A stretch of DNA of 64,000 nucleotides from positions 1 to 64,000 of the forward strand of contig JBJELD010000016.1 of assembly GCA_051878975.1 (NCBI GenBank), given 5' to 3'. This DNA is from Caccovicinus sp051878975. Lineage in GTDB: Bacteria > Bacillota > Clostridia > Lachnospirales > Lachnospiraceae. A program made the translations under genes and the position numbers. Of this stretch, positions 59,250-64,000 are shown in pieces (position 1 is the stretch's first letter; the number at the start of each line of letters is the position of its first letter). The notes below the pieces were generated by a model that was not told where the DNA came from, searched no databases, and worked only from the letters and a program-made list of their open reading frames with translations.

Positions 59250-60314
59250 ATGGAAAAGAAGCGAATTCGGGATTATGGGGTTTATGTTGGCCGGATGAAG
59301 ACCGGGAAAAGGGACAAGATTACGGATGTCCCCGGAGTCCGCGTCGGCCATTGTACGATCAAAAATGAAACGAATCACACAGGGGTCACGATGATTCTTC
59401 CTGGTCCGGACAACAGCTTTGCAAACAAGTATACGGCGGCCGCCTATGTCCATAATGGCTTTGGAAAAAGCTGCGGTCTGGTCCAGGTGGAGGAGCTGGG
59501 AACACTGGAGACGCCGATTGCCCTGACCAATACCCTGAATGTCGGTCTGGTATGGGACGCGCTGGCCGGTTATGTGCTGGATCAGTGTGAAAAGGACGGC
59601 GTTTCGGCCATGAGCATCAATCCTGTGGTGGGAGAGTGCAACGACAGCCGGATCAATCACATCCAGAAACGTGCGGTGCAGCAGGAGCATGTACTTCGGG
59701 CAATCGCATCGGCCGGAGAAGAATTTGAAGAGGGCGACGTGGGCGCCGGTGCCGGTACGACCTGCTATGGATTAAAGGGCGGAATCGGCTCGGCATCCAG
59801 AACGGTAACGCTGGACGGCCGGGAATATACCATCGGCGTGCTGGTACAGTCGAATTTCGGAGCCACGGCAGATTTTGTGCTGGGCGGCATACCGGCCGGT
59901 GAGGAAATTCTAATGCAGAAGAAAGAAAAGGATCAGATGGCGGAGGCGGAGCAGGACAAGGGCTCGATCATGACGATCCTGGCGACGGATCTTCCGGTTA
60001 CCTGCCGGCAGTTAAAACGGATCATTCGCCGGACCGCAGTCGGAATTGCCCGAACCGGAGCCTACACCGGCCACGGAAGCGGAGAGGTGATGATCGGCTT
60101 TACCACGGCGAACCGGATTCCCTCCTCCGGTCACGGAAAGCTTCTTTCCTTTTCCATGATTCCGGAGGAGTCCATCAATCAGGCTTTCCAGGCGGCTGCT
60201 GAGGCTTCCCATGAGGCGATTTTAAATTCCATGGTCTGCGCAGAAAGCACCAGAGGAATCCGGGGTGAGATGTACTACAGCCTGGCAGAATTTTTGCCCA
60301 AATTGTGCCGTTAA
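59250..60314 (+). CDS. P1 family peptidase (D-aminopeptidase/DmpA-like)
   Basis: A 354-residue self-cleaving Ntn-like hydrolase. ITDVPGVRVGHCTIKNETNHTGVTMILP at the N terminus and GAGAGTTCYGLKGGIGSASRTV (about 175-195) match the family; Ser in GGIGSASR fits the nucleophile at the cleavage point. DmpA-type enzymes remove N-terminal L- or D-amino acids. Its place after Dat suggests D-amino-acid use. ATG 59250 is chosen; a GTG one codon earlier is possible. Confidence 0.88.
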   Translation: MEKKRIRDYGVYVGRMKTGKRDKITDVPGVRVGHCTIKNETNHTGVTMILPGPDNSFANKYTAAAYVHNGFGKSCGLVQVEELGTLETPIALTNTLNVGLVWDALAGYVLDQCEKDGVSAMSINPVVGECNDSRINHIQKRAVQQEHVLRAIASAGEEFEEGDVGAGAGTTCYGLKGGIGSASRTVTLDGREYTIGVLVQSNFGATADFVLGGIPAGEEILMQKKEKDQMAEAEQDKGSIMTILATDLPVTCRQLKRIIRRTAVGIARTGAYTGHGSGEVMIGFTTANRIPSSGHGKLLSFSMIPEESINQAFQAAAEASHEAILNSMVCAESTRGIRGEMYYSLAEFLPKLCR

Positions 60315-62281
60315 ACGGTATCGGACAGGAGCGCGGCTCCGGCCTCGGTGATTTCACAGCCGCCTTTCGTGCGGTGCACAAAAATTAATTTTTCGGAGGC
60401 AAGCTCCTTTAAGAGCCCCCGCAGTTTTCCGTCGGTGATTTCCGTGCCGGAATCTGTGAGGGCTTTCTGTATGGAGGCCCTTCCGCTTCGCGGGGAGTTC
60501 TGGATGATGGCAAGGACCTGTTTTTTCAGAGCGCTCTGCTGGGTTTCTGTCTGAGGCAGCCGGCTTCGGATGTAGGAAGGCAGCTGGGATATGATCAGCG
60601 GATGAGCAGCATACTGAGAAAACAGGTACTGAGCCAGATTCATCAGCTCCTGCACATTTCCCGGATAATCGTAATTCATCATAAACTGATACAGACTTTT
60701 GGACAGGATCGTTTCTGTATGGAAGTTCGGGTCGCGGAACAGATTCTGGAAAAAATGCTCTAAAAGCAGAGGAATGTCCTCGCGCCGGTTTTTCAGCGGT
60801 ATTGTGTCGATCGAAGCCCCGTTCAGCAGGAAAAACAGCTCCTGGCGGAACCCGCCTTTTTCCATCAGCGAGTACAGATTGACGGAGGTGGTGGCAATGA
60901 CGCGGATATCGTAGCTTTGCGGAGAAAAGCCGGAAGCATTTCCGCTGCTCTGGAGGACCTGGACCAGAAAATCCTGAAGCCGGGCTGAAAGGCATTCGAT
61001 ATTGTCCACCAGCAGAGTCCCGTGATTGGCAGCCTCCAGAATCTGCTGCGGATTGCTTTCAGAAAGAGAAAGCATCTGATTCAGGCTGACGAAGGGATTG
61101 TTCCGGCGGCGGGAGCTTTTATGGATGGCGTAGGCCAGCATTTTCTTCTGCGTTCCGCTTTCTCCCTGAATCAGGATCGGAAAATCATAGAGAGAAAGCC
61201 TCTTGGCGTAGGACAGAACCTTATTCCAGCTTTCCGAGGCGGTGATGATATTTAAAAAGGTGCTTCGCTGACGTTCAATCGGCGAGGTGTGTGCCCCCTC
61301 CTCCAGCGCAAGCTCTTTCTCTTCCTTGACGGGAGCCGGTTTGCTGGTAAGCAGATAGACCGGATCATAGTAGGGGAAAGTAAGCTCCATCACGCTTAAC
61401 AGAAAGGGCTTTCCCTTCCGGTTGTAGATCCGGTAATCAGCGGTTTCCTGAAAGGAGATGCTGGAAGCCTCCTCCGGAAGAAAGGAAACAAAGGCTTTTC
61501 CGGCTGCCTGTGCAGCGGCTATCCCCCAGTCATCGGTGAACAGCCGGTTGGCCAGAAGAATCGTGCCGGTATGGTTCAGCAGGCAGATGCTTAAGGGAAG
61601 ATTGGAGGCGGTGGCATTTAAAAGCTGCTGGGCAAATACATAGCTGCTGTAGCTGTTGCCGGCCGTTTTTACGATCTTCAGGATGTGGGAGACATAGTTT
61701 TTGGTGATCTGATTGCTCAGCTGTGTCGGCAGATGGAACAGCATGCACAGTTCGTTGATCGTTGCAATATCAATGATCCGGTTGCCGATATTGATGACAT
61801 TGCGGATGTGTCTGGGTACCAGCTGCGGCTCTCCGATCGTGATGGCGTAGCGGACGGAAAGATCCGCATTTTCTGATTCCGGCCCCCAGGGAATAAACTG
61901 ATAATGGGAGAGACCGGATTCCTGAAATTCCTGAATGATGTCGGCTGAAGAGGGCAGAGTGTCATTGACCACATAAACCTTTTCATTCGGCGGGATGCGG
62001 ATAATCTGGTCCAGGTAGGCATGATTGAAGGTTCGGGAGCAGACCAGCTGAGCCGTGTCCGGGGAGATCGGAAGAGAAAATTCGGACTGCACTCTGTGGC
62101 TGGAGAACAGCAGGCAGTCGATCCCCTCCAGCTGCTGCTTCTCCTTTAACTCGGAAGGGGCGGCGGCATCGAAGGTGATATATTCCCCCAGATAAGAGGT
62201 CAGATAATCCTGAAATTCCAGGCGGATATAAGGGTTGATACAAACGATCAGAACATGATATTTAGGGTGAGCTTCAGGCAT
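60311..62281 (-). CDS. Degenerate AAA-type regulator with PAS and winged helix
   Basis: A 656-residue regulator. The N-terminal 200 residues have no clear family. A PAS-like domain lies at about 225-310. The middle (about 350-540) is a sigma-54-activator-like AAA domain, but Walker A is GESGTQKK instead of GESGTGKE, Walker B is LVDNIECL instead of LDEI, and the stretch with the GAFTGA loop is absent. The end (about 570-655) is a winged helix (QVLAIIQNSPRSGRASIQKAL) instead of a Fis helix. ATP use and sigma-54 contact are therefore unlikely. It diverges from the peptide ABC transporter gene. Confidence 0.85.
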   Translation of the reverse strand: MPEAHPKYHVLIVCINPYIRLEFQDYLTSYLGEYITFDAAAPSELKEKQQLEGIDCLLFSSHRVQSEFSLPISPDTAQLVCSRTFNHAYLDQIIRIPPNEKVYVVNDTLPSSADIIQEFQESGLSHYQFIPWGPESENADLSVRYAITIGEPQLVPRHIRNVINIGNRIIDIATINELCMLFHLPTQLSNQITKNYVSHILKIVKTAGNSYSSYVFAQQLLNATASNLPLSICLLNHTGTILLANRLFTDDWGIAAAQAAGKAFVSFLPEEASSISFQETADYRIYNRKGKPFLLSVMELTFPYYDPVYLLTSKPAPVKEEKELALEEGAHTSPIERQRSTFLNIITASESWNKVLSYAKRLSLYDFPILIQGESGTQKKMLAYAIHKSSRRRNNPFVSLNQMLSLSESNPQQILEAANHGTLLVDNIECLSARLQDFLVQVLQSSGNASGFSPQSYDIRVIATTSVNLYSLMEKGGFRQELFFLLNGASIDTIPLKNRREDIPLLLEHFFQNLFRDPNFHTETILSKSLYQFMMNYDYPGNVQELMNLAQYLFSQYAAHPLIISQLPSYIRSRLPQTETQQSALKKQVLAIIQNSPRSGRASIQKALTDSGTEITDGKLRGLLKELASEKLIFVHRTKGGCEITEAGAALLSDTV

Positions 62282-62323
62282 GAGAATCCTCCTTTTTAGG
62301 ATGCTTTAACGGCTTTTAGGAAA

Positions 62324-62352
62324 ATTATATCAAAAACAAAACAGATAATCAA
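62324..62352 (-). promoter_or_regulatory. Promoter of the AAA-type regulator
   Basis: On the minus strand TTGATT (62352-62347), 17 bases, TATAAT (62329-62324). GATAATCA at 62345-62352 is shared with the xdh upstream region and may be an autoregulatory site. Confidence 0.65.
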
Positions 62353-62412
62353 CCTAATCACTTTATAATCTTAAGAATAGACACATTTTTCCAAAAAGGT
62401 CGACGCTTTAAT

Positions 62413-62495
62413 TTGACAAAGTCTGAAAGCAGGGATAAAATGAACACAATAGGCAAGGACGCCGATGAATGGGACTGAGGTGGGCCTTGCTTTTT
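62413..62495 (+). promoter_or_regulatory. Promoter and leader terminator of the ABC transporter gene
   Basis: TTGACA (62413-62418), 17 bases, TAAAAT (62436-62441). A hairpin, GCAAGG (62453-62458) with CCTTGC (62485-62490), inner CGCC/GGTG and a TTTTT run, ends 27 bases before the start codon. A terminator between promoter and gene suggests attenuation or a stress response at RNA level. Confidence 0.65.
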
Positions 62496-62522
62496 CATAC
62501 TGGAAGAACAAGGAGGAGCAAT

Positions 62523-64000
62523 ATGAAAAGAAAAGGAACGAAGCTTTTAGCTCTGCTGATGGCAGCAGCAATGGTGACCTTGACTGCATGCGGCGGTTCT
62601 GGTCAGGGGGCAGCCAGCACGACGGCGGCAGCAACTACAGCGGCAGCTTCCGGAGAAACGCAGACAGCAGCGGCAGAAGGGGAATCGATTTCCCAGCAGC
62701 AGGATATCGTGGCCGCAGTATCTGTGGATTTCACCACCATGGATCCGATGGATACCAGCGATACCTTATCCGGTGGTATTCAGCGTATGATCATGGACAG
62801 TTTGTTCGGCTTTGACGATGAGATGAAGGTTTATCCGATGCTGGCAACCGGCTATGAGGCAAATGATGATGCAACAGAGTTTACGATCACTCTGAGAGAA
62901 GGCATCAGCTTTACCGATGGTACTCCGTGGAATGCAGACGCAGCACTTGCAAACTTTGCAAAGTGGGATGATGAAACCCTGGGCCTGAAGAGAACCACAT
63001 TCCTGTGCAACACGCTGGATTCTTATGAGAAAGTGGACGATTACACTATCAAAGTAAAATTAACTGAGCCATTCGGTGCATTTATTAACAACCTGGCACA
63101 TCCGGCCTGCGTAATCATGAGCCCGAAGCAGATTGAGGCAGGCGTTGAGGCATGTGCAAGCGCACCGGTGGGCACCGGCCAGTACAAGTTCGTTGAGTGG
63201 GTAGAAGGCGACCACCTGACCCTGGAATTAAATACGGACTGGTGGGGTTATGACGCAGACCTCTGCGGCGGAACTGCTCTGGCTGATCAGGATGCCGGCT
63301 TTAAGAGCATCACCTTCAAGCCGGTTGCAGAAAGCGCAACCCGTGTGGCAATGCTGCAGTCCGGTGACGCACAGATCATGTGGCCGACTCCGACCGAGAG
63401 CATTTCCGTGCTGGAGGCAGATCCGAATGTGAATTCCTACACCAGCGAGGGGATTGTTGTCCGGTTCCTGATGTTAAATACGCAGAAGGCACCATTCAAC
63501 GACAAGAGAGTTCGTCAGGCGATGGATTATGCTCTGGACAAAAACGCTTACATTCAGGTTGTAAAGAACGGCTATGCTTCGACTGCAGATTCCGTAATTG
63601 CACCGGCTGTTCAGTATCACAAGGGCAATGAGCTGAGACCGTATGACGTTGAGAAGGCAAAAGAGCTTCTGGCTGAGGCCGGATATCCGGATGGCTTTAC
63701 CACAACGGCCATGTACGCAAACACAACTGCAAACCAGAAGCAGGCAGAGTTCTACAAGCAGCAGCTGGCTCAGGTTGGCATCAACCTGGAGTTAAAGGGC
63801 ATGGAGAGTGCGATCCTGAATGAAAAGATTCAGGATGTGGATGTTCCTGGTTCCGAGGCTGAGGTAGACACCTACATCATTGGCTGGTCTCCATCTACCG
63901 GCGATGCTGACTGGGGTATCCGTCCGCTGCTTGCAAAAGAGTCCGAGCCGCCTATGAGCTACAACATCTGCTACTTTGAGAACGACGAACTGGAAGGCTA
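62523..64000 (+). CDS. ABC transporter substrate-binding lipoprotein, family 5 (peptide/nickel/glutathione type), 3' end outside window
   Basis: At least 492 residues are visible; the gene continues past the window. The signal peptide ends LTACGGSG with the lipobox cysteine at about 20, followed by an Ala/Thr-rich linker. The binding domain starts near residue 60 (QDIVAAVSVDFTTMDPMDTSD). LREGISFTDGTPWNADA and LNTQKAPFNDKRVRQAMDYALDK are classical family-5 motifs. The ligand cannot be told; GsiB-like glutathione, dipeptides or metal chelates are possible. AAGGAGGAGC precedes ATG 62523. Confidence 0.9.
   Translation, partial: MKRKGTKLLALLMAAAMVTLTACGGSGQGAASTTAAATTAAASGETQTAAAEGESISQQQDIVAAVSVDFTTMDPMDTSDTLSGGIQRMIMDSLFGFDDEMKVYPMLATGYEANDDATEFTITLREGISFTDGTPWNADAALANFAKWDDETLGLKRTTFLCNTLDSYEKVDDYTIKVKLTEPFGAFINNLAHPACVIMSPKQIEAGVEACASAPVGTGQYKFVEWVEGDHLTLELNTDWWGYDADLCGGTALADQDAGFKSITFKPVAESATRVAMLQSGDAQIMWPTPTESISVLEADPNVNSYTSEGIVVRFLMLNTQKAPFNDKRVRQAMDYALDKNAYIQVVKNGYASTADSVIAPAVQYHKGNELRPYDVEKAKELLAEAGYPDGFTTTAMYANTTANQKQAEFYKQQLAQVGINLELKGMESAILNEKIQDVDVPGSEAEVDTYIIGWSPSTGDADWGIRPLLAKESEPPMSYNICYFENDELEG

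Noticed and set aside
58101..59690. Long minus-strand open frame (529 codons)
   Set aside because: It lies opposite dat and the P1 peptidase and reads as low-complexity His/Arg/Leu sequence.

Overview
The window is about 52% G+C by impression and looks like a chromosome segment of an anaerobic, probably spore-forming member of the Clostridia, most likely family Lachnospiraceae. The evidence is the tmRNA, a guanine riboswitch, a T-box, reverse rubrerythrin, DUF1540, DUF3343, DUF3793 and C_GCAxxG_C_C proteins, and a possible sigma-K promoter. The genus cannot be fixed from the sequence alone.

Layout. 0-11 kb is a mixed region: a broken ftsH 3' end, tmRNA, a YefM-YoeB toxin-antitoxin pair with its operators, a DUF3793-flavodoxin pair behind a double palindrome, two small genes that may be spore-related, an amino-acid/sodium symporter, a small XRE regulator, guanine deaminase behind a guanine riboswitch, a decayed alpha-hydroxy-acid oxidase fragment, a NUDIX gene and a SIMPL lipoprotein. 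11-18 kb (minus strand) encodes a purine permease, carbamate kinase, YgeW, YgeY, YgeX and a YheO-like regulator. Divergently, 18-25 kb encodes SsnA, YgfK, a DUF3343 protein and dihydropyrimidinase HydA. 25-30 kb is a selenium module: YedE, a TusA-like protein, SelD, YedF, YqeB and a cysteine desulfurase/selenocysteine lyase-like enzyme. 30-36 kb holds a two-subunit fumarase, rubrerythrin and a heterodimeric ABC exporter. 36-50 kb is the molybdenum part: selenium-dependent xanthine dehydrogenase with a polyferredoxin, molybdopterin synthesis (MoeA-like, MoaC, MoaA, MOSC-Mog), ModABC, XdhC, a MobA-like/ModE fusion and a YqeC-MocA fusion. 50-64 kb returns to general genes: MATE pump, IlvE, AEC permease, a C_GCAxxG_C_C-NUDIX fusion, T-box-controlled ThrS, an acyltransferase, DUF1540, a D-amino-acid aminotransferase, a P1 peptidase, an unusual AAA-type regulator and the start of a peptide ABC transporter.

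How the genes fit together. The central 38 kb reads as one anaerobic purine/urate-use island. A purine is imported (permease) and deaminated (guanine deaminase, SsnA). It is oxidised or reduced by a selenium- and molybdenum-dependent hydroxylase plus YgfK. The rings are opened by HydA, YgeY, YgeW and YgeX, and ATP is recovered by carbamate kinase. The selenium genes (SelD, YedE, YedF, DUF3343, YqeB, YqeC) and the molybdenum genes supply the cofactor. Gene content matches the cluster known in E. coli as ygeW-ygeX-ygeY-hyuA-yqeA-yqeB-yqeC-ygfJ-ygfK-ssnA and the uric-acid-inducible clusters reported in gut anaerobes in 2023. The order and several fusions here differ.

Least explained items: a compact pseudoknot plus terminator in front of the selenium operon; an AAA regulator that has lost its ATPase and sigma-54 motifs; a MobA-like/ModE fusion with a degraded active site; an 18-base element shared by the two main purine promoters; and several genes with internal deletions in the first 10 kb.
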